Below, piece after piece: positions 6,798 to 14,891 of a stretch of DNA of 17,510 nt (its first letter is position 1; each line of letters opens with the position of its first letter). Both the position numbers and the translations under genes were made by a program. Source of the stretch: CBDVBD01 sp965372135 (GTDB lineage Bacteria; Electryoneota; RPQS01; CBDVBD01); NCBI GenBank assembly GCA_965372135.1, contig CBDVBD010000058.1, forward strand, positions 1-17,510, read 5' to 3'. Under the pieces are notes generated by a model. That model had not been told where the DNA came from, did no database searches, and saw nothing but the letters and a program-made list of their open reading frames with translations.

Positions 6798-8132
6798 GAC
6801 TTTCACCGCTATTCCACCGACAACCGTTGGCTGGTACCGCATTTTGAAAAGATGTTGTACGACAACGCCCAATTGGCAGTAGTCTATTATGAAGCATATC
6901 AGATTACCAACGATCGGTTCTACCGGCAAATCGCCGACCAAACGTTGGATTATGTGCTGCGGGACTTGACCGATTCCACCGGAGGATTCCATTCATCGGA
7001 AGACGCCGACAGCGAAGGCGACGAGGGGAAATTCTACCTGTGGACTTCAAACGAAATCGCGGAAACCCTGGATCCGGAAACCTCTGAGTTGGTGCAGGAA
7101 TATTATGGAGTAACCAGGCGCGGGAATTTTGAAAACGGCACCTCGATTCTTCATGTACCGGTGCCTTTAGGAGATTTTACTAAAAATAAAGCCCTGTCCG
7201 AATCGCAAGTGAATGCTACGATGAATCAGGCTCGCTACGAATTGTTAGCGGTTCGGGCAGGGCGAATTCGTCCCGGGAAAGACGACAAAATCATTGCTTC
7301 CTGGAATGGATTGATGATCCGCGCTTTCTGCAAAGGATATCAAATCACCGGCAATCGGAATTATCTGGATGCGGCTGTCGGAAGTGCTAATTTTATATTA
7401 TCTTCCATGCGGAATGAACAAGGGGAGCTTTTTCGCATTTATCGCGCCAGTGAAGCGAAAGTTCCGGGATTTATTGACGATTACGCGTTCGTAGTTGCCA
7501 GTTTAATCGACCTCTATGAATCCACTTTCGACTGGAAATGGCTGGAAGCCTCTGACGATCTAACGCAATCGATGATAGAGTTGTTTTGGGACGATGAAGA
7601 CGCGGGATTCTATTTCCACAGTGGCAAGGACCAGTCTATCATTAACCGCACCAAAGAATACCAGGATAAAGCATTACCGTCGGGAAACGCAATCGCAATT
7701 CAGGATTTGCTGCGGTTGGCGGTGCTGTTAAACCGCAATGAATACCGTCAAAAGGCATATCGCACGCTATTGACATTGTCCAAACAATGTGGTCAATCCC
7801 CTCGGGGATTTGAAGAGACAGTAACCGGGTCAGAGTTTTTCTTACACACCCCGCCGGAAATCGCCATTGTGGGTTCTGCGGACGCCCAAGATACACGACA
7901 ACTGATCGATATCGCCCATACACAATATCTGCCAGACCGCGTGATTGCCCTGCTGGATCCTGAATCCCCTCAAGCAGAATCCTACCAGAAAAAAATTCCC
8001 CTCTTGAAGGGGAAAACCACACTGAACGGGACTGCTACAGTATATGTTTGTCAGAATTACACCTGTAACCTGCCTGTTGCTAAACCGGCAGATTTCCAGC
8101 AGCAGATTACATCAGTCATACACGCTGATTAA
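6798..8132 (+). pseudogene. YyaL/DUF255-type protein lacking its N-terminal thioredoxin-like domain
   Basis: The full-length family (YyaL; spermatogenesis-associated protein 20 type) is about 650-700 residues: an N-terminal thioredoxin-like DUF255 domain and a long alpha-toroid (six-hairpin) domain. Here similarity begins abruptly at FHRYSTDNRWLVPHFEKMLYDNAQ (from 6801), normally preceded by GGG in mid-protein. It continues well conserved (GGFHSSEDADSEG, GKFYLWT, DDKIIASWNGLMI, GFIDDYAF, the C-terminal YVCQNYTCNLPV) to a normal C-terminus at 8132. An in-frame TGA lies just upstream at 6786-6788. About 240 residues, including the CxxC region, are missing. Translation could start at the ATG at 6852 (426 residues) after a weak GAAAAG, but the product would lack a domain. 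The 3' end overlaps fapA by 21 bases on the opposite strand. Confidence 0.8.
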
Positions 8133-9494
8133 TTCGCCATCCACCACCCGAAAGGTGGATGATGACCATTCCTTTTCGAATTTCCTGGAAAAGCCAGCCA
8201 CTTTGAAACTAACTCCAGGATGTATTCGCTTGGATATTTTAATATAAGATTTGCTTTGAATCTCTTCAATCTTTTTGGTTATGGCAATTTTCTTACCCAT
8301 TAACTGTTTTTTCCTACTCGGCAGCTGCACCAGCAGTTTCTCCAGTTTTTTGTATAATGTTTCTATCTCCTTAGTCCATTTAGTCTGCTGTTTTAGCCCT
8401 GCCAACAGTGCAATCTTTTTTTTAACATTCGACAGATATTCTATACATTGTTCGATGTCCTCTTCGAGCTGCTTCACACTTGCTTCCAGTTTTTCGGTAT
8501 GCCCCACGATTAAAATCGTTTTAACATGCTGATCATTTCCGATCTCGTCGATTTCAGCATGCTTCGTTACCCGGGTTGTACCACCGATTAATGTCCCCTT
8601 ACCACGGTTCATAGCCAACGATCCGCCCGCTATTATTTCAGCTTGCACCGCGCTCTGATCGATCCTGACATCTCCATCAGCAATCACATGCTGATTGTGG
8701 ATGAAACCTATGTTCGCTTCACCTTTACATTTAATCAACCCTTTCCCGTGCCCAACAAATCCCCCTACCACCTTTACATTTCCTCCGGCGATGATTTTCG
8801 CATCCTCCACCAACTTCCGCACTTCCACATTACCGGTAGCCTTGACTTCAAAACCCGCTTTTACATCACCGCGAACACAGACATCCCCATTGACTTGTAT
8901 ATCCCCCGTGCTGTAGTCCACATCATTCTTCACTGTGTAGATAGTGTCCACTTCTACCGCACTATCCCTCTTCAGAATTGCATGCCCAGTGACGGTGGCT
9001 AGTACAATAGTTTTCTCCTCATCTGCGTAGGCAGTATTCTTGCCGGCAATTAACTGTACCGCATTCCCTTTCGATGTTAATATCGGTTTCCCGAACACAT
9101 TTTCACCGGGTTCCCCCTCGGTGGGTGGCGTCATCCTCGCCAACTCCTGATCGGGAACCACATTCTCCACCAAAGTGAGATCGTGATGATCCACACTGCC
9201 ATCTTCATTGACTTTCGGTACACTTTTCTTTTCGGTTTCAAACAGATATTTAACAAAACCGTCTTTACCTTTCACCGCCTCACGTCCCTGCGCTACTTTG
9301 ACATTTTCGTCCCATTTCTGCTCTTCGATCATCTTGGAAATCGCTTCTTCGTCGATGCCAAAAACCACTCCCTTTCCATTGAGGAATTCCAACACATCCT
9401 GCAACGACATCTCTTCCAGATCACACTCCGGCAACACATTGAGAAAGGCGTTTATCTTGTCTTTGTCAATCGTTAGTTTAAAAAAATCACTCAT
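8112..9494 (-). CDS. FapA/DUF342 family protein
   Basis: This protein of 460 residues belongs to the flagellar assembly protein A (FapA, DUF342) family. Its N-terminal half includes PPTEGEPGENVFGKPI around residue 123 onward, a family hallmark. A beta-helix-like repeat region follows (TGDIQVNGDVCVRGDV, ATGNVEV, IIAGGNVKVVGG, IIAGGSLAMNRGKG). Then comes a coiled coil (about residues 330-405, rich in EKLEA, EEDIEQ, KKLEKLL) and a short beta-rich C-terminus. FapA in Vibrio aids polar flagellar placement, and many homologues are of unknown role. The ATG at 9494 is preferred over a TTG at 9497 because AAGGGG lies five bases ahead of it. It is the last gene of the chemotaxis cluster, 58 bases after cheX. 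Confidence 0.85.
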   Translation of the reverse strand: MSDFFKLTIDKDKINAFLNVLPECDLEEMSLQDVLEFLNGKGVVFGIDEEAISKMIEEQKWDENVKVAQGREAVKGKDGFVKYLFETEKKSVPKVNEDGSVDHHDLTLVENVVPDQELARMTPPTEGEPGENVFGKPILTSKGNAVQLIAGKNTAYADEEKTIVLATVTGHAILKRDSAVEVDTIYTVKNDVDYSTGDIQVNGDVCVRGDVKAGFEVKATGNVEVRKLVEDAKIIAGGNVKVVGGFVGHGKGLIKCKGEANIGFIHNQHVIADGDVRIDQSAVQAEIIAGGSLAMNRGKGTLIGGTTRVTKHAEIDEIGNDQHVKTILIVGHTEKLEASVKQLEEDIEQCIEYLSNVKKKIALLAGLKQQTKWTKEIETLYKKLEKLLVQLPSRKKQLMGKKIAITKKIEEIQSKSYIKISKRIHPGVSFKVAGFSRKFEKEWSSSTFRVVDGELISVYD

Positions 9495-9552
9495 CAATAC
9501 CCCTTTTTTCTGAAGTCTGTACTCCAGTAAATCCTTGTTGTTCTAATTCTTA

Positions 9553-10056
9553 CTATGTTGACTCCTCCTCTATCGTAATCGGCTCTTTTCTGGAAATCTT
9601 CATACTGACTTCCAAAGTGAATTGGATGCTCCCTATTTCAAAAGGAACCACCACCGCTGGTATTTTAACCTTATGACCGAGGCTGTGATTTTTACCGACC
9701 ACCACGGTGGGGATTGAAATATGAAACGACAGACCGTCTTTAGCGAAATCCTGTTTAGCCCCTCCGGCAACAATGTTAGTCAATTCGCCGATAGTATCTT
9801 GTACATCTGCGTTGATCCGGTTTACCGGTTCTCCCATCATCTTCTCGTATAATTGTAGTGCAGTATCGGTAGGAAAACTGAGCACCACCGATCCTGTAAT
9901 ATCCTTGCTGCCGAATCCGATGATCCCGGATACGTCACCATGGGTGAGTTTTTCGCTTTTTAGATACATCTACAACCGTTCCGGTGTTACACCAACCATA
10001 GTCTCCATGGTATTCAATACCGCACTTACAAATGGATTTATGTACTTAACGTCCAT
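9553..10056 (-). CDS. cheX: CheX chemotaxis phosphatase, interrupted by an in-frame TAG
   Basis: CheX dephosphorylates CheY-P. The reading frame starts at ATG 10056, with GGAGG five bases ahead, and gives a typical CheX N-terminus (MDVKYINPFVSAVLNTMETM and on to VTPERL). Codon 29 is TAG (9970-9972). The same frame then continues without any shift: MYLKSEKLTHGDVSGIIGFG, the phosphatase signature IGELTNIVAGG with the paired E and N (residues 91 and 94 counted through the TAG), the VVVGKNH segment and a normal end. Total is 167 sense positions including the TAG. Either the codon is read through, or the gene is split with reinitiation at the ATG directly after the TAG (138 residues, only weak ribosome site), or it is a point mutation or sequencing error. 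Termination is TAG followed at once by TAA. Confidence 0.85.
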
Positions 10057-10083
10057 ATTTTCCTCCAAAAAACCCCGAGATGG

Positions 10084-10443
10084 TTATTCACCTACGATCG
10101 ACTTGATCTTTTCAATCAAGATATTTGGGGTGAACGGTTTGACAATATAATCGTTGACACCCTGTTTCAGCGCCTCGATAACTTCCTTCTGAGCACCTTC
10201 GGTGGTGATCATGACGATGGGGATCTTTTTGAAAACAGGGCTTTTTCTAACTTCTTTTACAAGGGTAATTCCATCCATGATGGGCATATTCCAATCGGTG
10301 AGGATCAGGTCCACCTCATCCATATTGCTCAATGCTTCCACCCCATTTCCGGCTTCCACCAGGTCATTGTATCCCGATGATGCAAGGTTTTTGGTGATAA
10401 TCCGCCGCATAGTGGTAGAATCATCCACGACCAAGATTCGCAT
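10084..10443 (-). CDS. cheY: CheY single-domain response regulator
   Basis: This 119-residue stand-alone receiver domain carries every signalling residue: the acidic pair D7-D8, phospho-acceptor D50 in LTDWNMP, T80 in MITTEGA, Y99 and K102 in VKPF. The WNMP context is typical of CheY proteins that bind flagellar switch or other motility targets. An AGGAG lies six bases before the ATG at 10443. It sits 27 bases upstream of cheX and 24 bases after a CheX-like gene, so signal and phosphatase are co-expressed. It lacks an output domain. CheA, its expected kinase, is not in this window. Confidence 0.95.
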   Translation of the reverse strand: MRILVVDDSTTMRRIITKNLASSGYNDLVEAGNGVEALSNMDEVDLILTDWNMPIMDGITLVKEVRKSPVFKKIPIVMITTEGAQKEVIEALKQGVNDYIVKPFTPNILIEKIKSIVGE

Positions 10444-10467
10444 AATTGTCTCCTGTTAGTATAAGCG

Positions 10468-10965
10468 TTATGTCAAAGATTCAGCCAGCTCTAAGAAATC
10501 CTTGCCCACAACGATCGCCGTCAACGTATGTCCGCTGGCATCGATAGACACCGAAGCTTCCACCCTTTCAATCGGTATGGGAAACTCCCCGGTTCCGGTC
10601 CTGGGCAGTCCAAAATCAAACCGTTGATCCGCAGGAATCAGCGCATGAATGAATCTTCCCACTACCGTGTTCAGGATTTCGCCCAAAGCGTCATGGATAG
10701 TGTTTTCCGCCAACTCATCATCCCCGGATGCTCCATAGATGGACTCGGTGATCATTTGTGCGCAGTCCGACGACAAGCTAACCCCAACCTCTCCATACAC
10801 CGGCTCTAGAATAGGCAAAATCGCCCACAAATGGTCGGATGCGGATTCAAAGGACTTAGGCAGCTGATCATCGACCAGTTCGATTTCTTCGAACGCCATG
10901 TTTTCCAACGCCTTGGAAAGGGCATCCACCAATGCTGGCGTCAATGGATTACTGTGTTCACTCAT
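10468..10965 (-). CDS. CheX-like (CheC/CheX family) phosphatase-domain protein
   Basis: This 165-residue protein with a CheX-type fold is the second of two CheX-like proteins in the cluster. The signature helix reads DALGEILNTVVGRF, giving the ExxN pair E96 and N99 that insert into the receiver active site in CheC/CheX/FliY-type phosphatases. An N-terminal helical part and a beta-strand C-terminus (VEASVSIDA, LTAIVVGKD) fit the family. Three in-frame ATGs occur (10977, 10968, 10965). The last is chosen because GGGG lies six bases ahead of it and it overlaps the preceding stop (TGATG), which implies coupling. It follows a CheY-like receiver directly, so that receiver may be its partner. Phosphatase activity is inferred from the motif. 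Confidence 0.75.
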   Translation of the reverse strand: MSEHSNPLTPALVDALSKALENMAFEEIELVDDQLPKSFESASDHLWAILPILEPVYGEVGVSLSSDCAQMITESIYGASGDDELAENTIHDALGEILNTVVGRFIHALIPADQRFDFGLPRTGTGEFPIPIERVEASVSIDASGHTLTAIVVGKDFLELAESLT

Positions 10966-11357
10966 CATACACCCCATGTTGTTTCAGTTGAAATTGCTTG
11001 CAGGACTTTCGCCAAATCGGCTGGTGATACTGGTTTGCTTAAGGTTGCGAACGCCCCTAATTCTTTTAATTCCTGAGCTTTCGTTTCACTCACCAGACTG
11101 GATATCACCAGAACCGGGATGTGGTGATGACGCGGACTCCCTTTAATTCGTTTCAACAGCGACCGACCGTCCATATTGGGCATATTCAGGTCGATCACCA
11201 TCAGATCCACCTGATTGTTATTAACTAACTCAAGCGCTTCATGTCCGTCGTTAGCTTCCAAAAAGGACGATTCATGATATCCCGCTATCTTCAGACAGCG
11301 GCGTATTATCATGCGAGCGGTCTTAGAGTCATCAGTGATGACAATAGATTGAAACAT
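10965..11357 (-). CDS. CheY-like stand-alone receiver domain
   Basis: A second single-domain response regulator, 130 residues from the ATG at 11357. Receiver residues are present: D9-D10, phospho-acceptor D56 in VIDLNMPNMDG, S86 in LVISS and K108 in LSKP. It differs from the other cheY in the LNMP context and in having Ser where that one has Thr. GAGG six bases before 11357 and the one-base gap after the HDOD stop favour this start over an in-frame GTG at 11372. Its end overlaps the CheX-like gene. It may be a phosphate sink or may act on the HDOD protein; both are guesses from position. Confidence 0.88.
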   Translation of the reverse strand: MFQSIVITDDSKTARMIIRRCLKIAGYHESSFLEANDGHEALELVNNNQVDLMVIDLNMPNMDGRSLLKRIKGSPRHHHIPVLVISSLVSETKAQELKELGAFATLSKPVSPADLAKVLQAISTETTWGV

Positions 11358-11358
11358 T

Positions 11359-12225
11359 TCAAACCTCTTCACTCGCTAAAACTGATTGCTTGGTTATTAG
11401 AAATTTCTCCTGTACGGAAAAGATCAGTTCCGACAGGGTCTGTTTATCAATTGGAACGTATTCCTGGTATCCTTCGTCAACTTTGTACGCTAAAGTATCG
11501 GCGCCGGTGCCTGTGCCGCACAACATCGCTAACATGTCACCCAAATGTATCATGTACACTAATTGGCGGAATTCATCATCGGTTTCCTGGGGATGATGAT
11601 GGCTCTGGATGACGGCGCACAATACTTCCGGCAGCTTCCAGTGCCTGGCAATGGCATGACCCACTATGGCATGATCGGTGCCCAGTAGATCCTTTTCCCC
11701 CTGCAGATAGTCATTGACCACCCCCTGGTCACACCAGGCTGCCAGTTTTTCGGTATTACCTTCTAAGAAATCCGAGATAATGGATTTCCCAATATCGTGC
11801 AACAATCCAGCGGTAAACGCCAACTCGGCGGAGGATCCATTGCCGGCTAACACAGTCACTTCCCTGGAAGCAATGGCGGTGCAAAGAGAATGGTTCCACA
11901 TGTCGGTGGCGGCACTTTCATAGCCTACCAGCGCCCGGTTTAGAAGTCCCTGGGAACAGGAACTTACAGCGATATCAAACACCGCGCGAATTCCCAAGTG
12001 CCCAATGGCGCGTTTAACGGTTGAAATGGTGTTTCCCCGGAAATACAGCGCTGAATTCGCTACTTTCAGCACCCGGGCGATCAATGATGCGTCATTCTCC
12101 ACAATCTTGACCACATCATCCTGTGAATGGTCTTCCTGACCGATAACTTCCATTAACCTGGTCATGACAAAGGAGAGCATCGGCATATCGGTGACCCTTT
12201 TGGTAATTTCATCCAGAGTACTCAT
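11359..12225 (-). CDS. HDOD domain protein
   Basis: This 288-residue protein is almost entirely one HDOD domain (HD-related output domain). It has the N-terminal ITKRVTDMPMLSFVMTRLMEV and VVKIVENDASLIARVLKVANS segments, the STVKRAIGHLGIRAVFDIAV segment and the GLLHDIGK motif with the HD pair. HDOD proteins are regulatory modules common beside chemotaxis and two-component genes; most lack proven enzymatic activity. The ATG at 12225 is preceded by GGGGAG at eight bases and overlaps the cheD stop (ATGA), so it is preferred over GTG 12234. It sits one base before a CheY-like receiver, a pair that suggests phospho-signalling into HDOD output. Confidence 0.88.
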   Translation of the reverse strand: MSTLDEITKRVTDMPMLSFVMTRLMEVIGQEDHSQDDVVKIVENDASLIARVLKVANSALYFRGNTISTVKRAIGHLGIRAVFDIAVSSCSQGLLNRALVGYESAATDMWNHSLCTAIASREVTVLAGNGSSAELAFTAGLLHDIGKSIISDFLEGNTEKLAAWCDQGVVNDYLQGEKDLLGTDHAIVGHAIARHWKLPEVLCAVIQSHHHPQETDDEFRQLVYMIHLGDMLAMLCGTGTGADTLAYKVDEGYQEYVPIDKQTLSELIFSVQEKFLITKQSVLASEEV

Positions 12226-12707
12226 AATTGCCACTCCCCTCTTCCTGGTGAAGAAAGTATCACTTTTCCGTTACCTACATTAATGGTTACCGTGCGGCTG
12301 ATGTTGTCGCCCAAATCTTCGGCTATTGCACCTAATTTGTATTTCCACAGCATCTTACGAACAGCCAGGATGTTTCGTTTTCCTATATTAAAGGTGTGAT
12401 TGGGATCCATGATGCTCGCTCCACCGGCAAGTTTGACAATCAAACTACCGTTTCCGCTGTAACCTAATTTCTTCATTTCCGTGATCAACTTGGGAATTCC
12501 GGTATCAGCGAACATTCCGGGACGCTCTACAACCCGTTTTTTGCTGATGGACGAATCTGGCAGCGCAACATGCAGCAATCCAACCGAGCGATTTTTCGGA
12601 TCCAACATTACCACACCGACGCAGGATCCTAAAGCCAAGGTCTTTACCACATCACTTGGAGATTTAGAAGCGGCAAATTCGCCTACTCCTACATAGATTG
12701 TCCCCAT
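12222..12707 (-). CDS. cheD: CheD, receptor glutamine deamidase
   Basis: CheD deamidates glutamines of methyl-accepting chemotaxis proteins and, in CheC/CheX-type systems, is also bound by these phosphatases (established for Bacillus and Thermotoga). The 161-residue product has the catalytic Cys in TLALGSC (C29), T23 six residues before it and H46 in LLHVALP. This matches the Thr-Cys-His set of the family. Also present are MFADTGIPKLI and KLAGGASIM segments and the GKRNILAV segment. GGAG lies eight bases before the ATG at 12707, which overlaps the cheB stop (TAATG). Its own stop overlaps the HDOD start. Full length for the family. Confidence 0.94.
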   Translation of the reverse strand: MGTIYVGVGEFAASKSPSDVVKTLALGSCVGVVMLDPKNRSVGLLHVALPDSSISKKRVVERPGMFADTGIPKLITEMKKLGYSGNGSLIVKLAGGASIMDPNHTFNIGKRNILAVRKMLWKYKLGAIAEDLGDNISRTVTINVGNGKVILSSPGRGEWQL

Positions 12708-13762
12708 TATTTCTTCTCCGTAAATAAGCCGATTACAAGTTTAGATATTCCATTTAATGATACCAGCCGCTCGGCACCGCCACATTCATAAGCCGCTTTC
12801 GGCATTCCAAATACCACCGATGAAGCTTCATCCTGAGCAAAAGTTCTTGCTCCGGATTTCTTCATAACAAGCATACCTTCCGCACCATCGTGCCCCATTC
12901 CGGTCAAAATAACCCCCACCGCATTACTCCCCACATTTTTCGCTACCGAACCGAATAATACTTCCACCGAAGGTCGGTGTCCGCACACTTTATCCCCACG
13001 ACGACAATATACCCGATACTGACCACCGGATCGCTGCACTGTCATATGGTAATCCCCGGGAGCAATTAGTATCCTTCCAGGCATTACTCGATCCCCCGTG
13101 ACCGCTTCCTTGACGGACATTTGGCACTGTTCGTTTAGCCGATCGGCAAACATCTTGGTAAACCCAGGCGGCATGTGCTGTACAATCACCACCCCGGGTG
13201 TTGTGGGTGGGAATTGCGTCACCACGGAACGAATCGCTTCCGTACCTCCGGTGGATGCGCCGATAGCGATGACTTTGTCCGTGGATTCCACTAATGCTTT
13301 GGAATGAATCATACTGGTAGATCTTTTGGGCTTGGGAGCAGCTTTGCGGACTTTCACCTTCGCCATCGCCGCCATTTTCACCTTTGCCCTCAAGTCCTTA
13401 AGCATAGCATTAAGTCCTTCGGCGATATTGGCGCTGGGTTTGGTGACAAAATCCACCGCCCCTGCTTCCAACGCATCCAGTGTAATGCGTTTCCCCTTTT
13501 GGGTCAGGGCACTAACCATCAACACCGGCATGGGTCGCTGAGCCATCAGACGGCGCAAAAATTCCACGCCGTCCATTTTGGGCATCTCCACATCCAATGT
13601 CAAAACATCAGGTTTCAATTTAGCAATCTTATCCCGGACTATGTATGGATCTGCCGCAGTCCCCACCACTTCGATCATAGGATCCATCGACAGCCCCTTG
13701 GACAATATCTGCCGAACCATTGCGGAATCATCCACCACCAGTGCTTTGATTTTTTTGCTCAT
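12707..13762 (-). CDS. cheB: CheB, receptor methylesterase/response regulator
   Basis: CheB removes methyl groups from receptor glutamates when phosphorylated by CheA. The 351 residues comprise an N-terminal receiver (D11-D12, phospho-acceptor D57 in TLDVEMPKMDG, K108 in VTKPS), a lysine/alanine-rich linker (about 125-155) and the C-terminal methylesterase. That last domain has the catalytic triad S170 (IGASTGG), H196 (VQHMPPGFT) and D292 (GMGHDGAEG). All motifs are intact and the length is normal. Its ATG at 13762 overlaps the cheR stop (ATGA) and its stop overlaps the cheD start, so cheR, cheB and cheD appear translationally coupled. Confidence 0.96.
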   Translation of the reverse strand: MSKKIKALVVDDSAMVRQILSKGLSMDPMIEVVGTAADPYIVRDKIAKLKPDVLTLDVEMPKMDGVEFLRRLMAQRPMPVLMVSALTQKGKRITLDALEAGAVDFVTKPSANIAEGLNAMLKDLRAKVKMAAMAKVKVRKAAPKPKRSTSMIHSKALVESTDKVIAIGASTGGTEAIRSVVTQFPPTTPGVVIVQHMPPGFTKMFADRLNEQCQMSVKEAVTGDRVMPGRILIAPGDYHMTVQRSGGQYRVYCRRGDKVCGHRPSVEVLFGSVAKNVGSNAVGVILTGMGHDGAEGMLVMKKSGARTFAQDEASSVVFGMPKAAYECGGAERLVSLNGISKLVIGLFTEKK

Positions 13763-14676
13763 ACCTGATATTCCCTTTGGTAGATTGCTGGTTTGATATA
13801 GCGGAAATAACTGTTTTCGCGTCCCAACGATTCCGAATGCCCAATGAACAGATACCCGCCGGTGTCCATATACTCAGCAAACTGTGCAACTAATTTTTCC
13901 CGGGTGGGTGTATCAAAATAAATCATTACATTCCGACAAAAAATCACCTGAAATTTCCCTTTGAACGGGAAATCCTGCCGCATTAAATTCAGCCGGCGGT
14001 ACAATACCATATCCCGGATTTTGTTTTTGATCTGATAATTATCTTCATCGCATTTGGAAAAATACTTATTACTTAGATGCGCCGGCATGTGTACCACATT
14101 CTCGCGATCATATATACCTGCAACTGCTTTGTTCAGTACCCGGGTGGAAATATCGGTCGCCAGGATACCCGGTTCCCAATTTGCGAGGTTCGGTCCAAAG
14201 TATTCCAATATCAACATGGCGATGGTGTATGATTCCTCACCGCTGGAGCAGCCGGGGCACCATATCCGCAAATCATTCCGATTCTTGGATTTAAGCTGGG
14301 TTGTTATTTCCGGAAGAACCTTGCTGGTAAAGAATTTGAAATGATCGTTCTCCCGCCAGAAAAAGGTATGATTGGTGGAAATCCGATCGATCAGCATAGT
14401 CAACGCTTCGCCGGTTGTGTCCTTCTGCACATATTCATAGTACCGCTTGAAATCGCTAAACCCATGTTTGCGCAGCACTTTATTTAACCTACCGACAACC
14501 AGCAACTGCTTTTCGTCACTTAAATTTATACCAAATTTGTCATAGATCAGCTTTCTCAGCAGTTGAAATTCCCGTTCGGTAATCGGGGTCAATAGAGAGT
14601 TAGTAGTGGTATCAAGTTCGATATTCAAAGCTGTCCTTTTCTGCCTATCTGTTATATTATCAACTGTATTTATCAT
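13759..14676 (-). CDS. cheR: CheR, receptor methyltransferase
   Basis: CheR methylates glutamates on chemoreceptors with S-adenosylmethionine. The protein, about 305 residues, has the N-terminal helical domain (TEREFQLLRKLIYDKFGINL), then STNHTFFWREN, the SAM-binding WCPGCSSGEESYTIAM, LATDIS and IFCRNVMIYFD. It ends with GGYLFIGHSESL. The start is uncertain. The open frame extends up to a TTG at 14721, but ATG 14676 is preferred because it overlaps the stop of a short leader ORF (ATGA) and still leaves about 29 residues before the domain. No strong Shine-Dalgarno stands directly before it. It overlaps cheB at the 3' end. Confidence 0.93.
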   Translation of the reverse strand: MINTVDNITDRQKRTALNIELDTTTNSLLTPITEREFQLLRKLIYDKFGINLSDEKQLLVVGRLNKVLRKHGFSDFKRYYEYVQKDTTGEALTMLIDRISTNHTFFWRENDHFKFFTSKVLPEITTQLKSKNRNDLRIWCPGCSSGEESYTIAMLILEYFGPNLANWEPGILATDISTRVLNKAVAGIYDRENVVHMPAHLSNKYFSKCDEDNYQIKNKIRDMVLYRRLNLMRQDFPFKGKFQVIFCRNVMIYFDTPTREKLVAQFAEYMDTGGYLFIGHSESLGRENSYFRYIKPAIYQREYQV

Positions 14677-14726
14677 TTGATCAACATTTTCTCGATACAA
14701 ACCGGGCGCAGGTGTTCCCAACTCAT
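14673..14726 (-). other. 17-codon leader ORF coupled to cheR
   Basis: ATG 14726 is preceded by GAGGG at eight bases, the best ribosome site in this stretch. It opens a 17-residue frame (MSWEHLRPVCIEKMLIK) ending in TGA at 14675-14673. The TGA overlaps the cheR ATG at 14676-14674 (ATGA). Ribosomes finishing the leader could start cheR directly. The rest of the 165-base gap to the two-CW gene holds a 36-codon GTG-initiated frame (14838 to a TAG at 14728-14730) that I cannot identify. The leader could also be chance, with cheR starting at TTG 14721. Confidence 0.4.
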
Positions 14727-14891
14727 TCTATGTTCCCTCGAGAATCAACCCCTCAACGGCAAATTTCTCGGTCACAATACGGCAGTCTAAAGACCAACCA
14801 TTGTCACACACATAGTTTTGCCGGGAACACGCTGTCACCCTGGTCTGTTTATTAGAACGTATTGATGAATCCCATCGCCGGTTTATACGGC

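Noticed and set aside
8138..8161. 8-bp inverted repeat CATCCACC / GGTGGATG as a terminator for the plus-strand gene
   Set aside because: It lies wholly inside fapA coding sequence, the stem is short and no T-run follows; more likely a coding coincidence.
9970..9972. TAG in cheX as a selenocysteine-like site
   Set aside because: Selenocysteine uses TGA, not TAG, and no hairpin or cysteine homologue at this position is apparent; other forms of recoding remain open.
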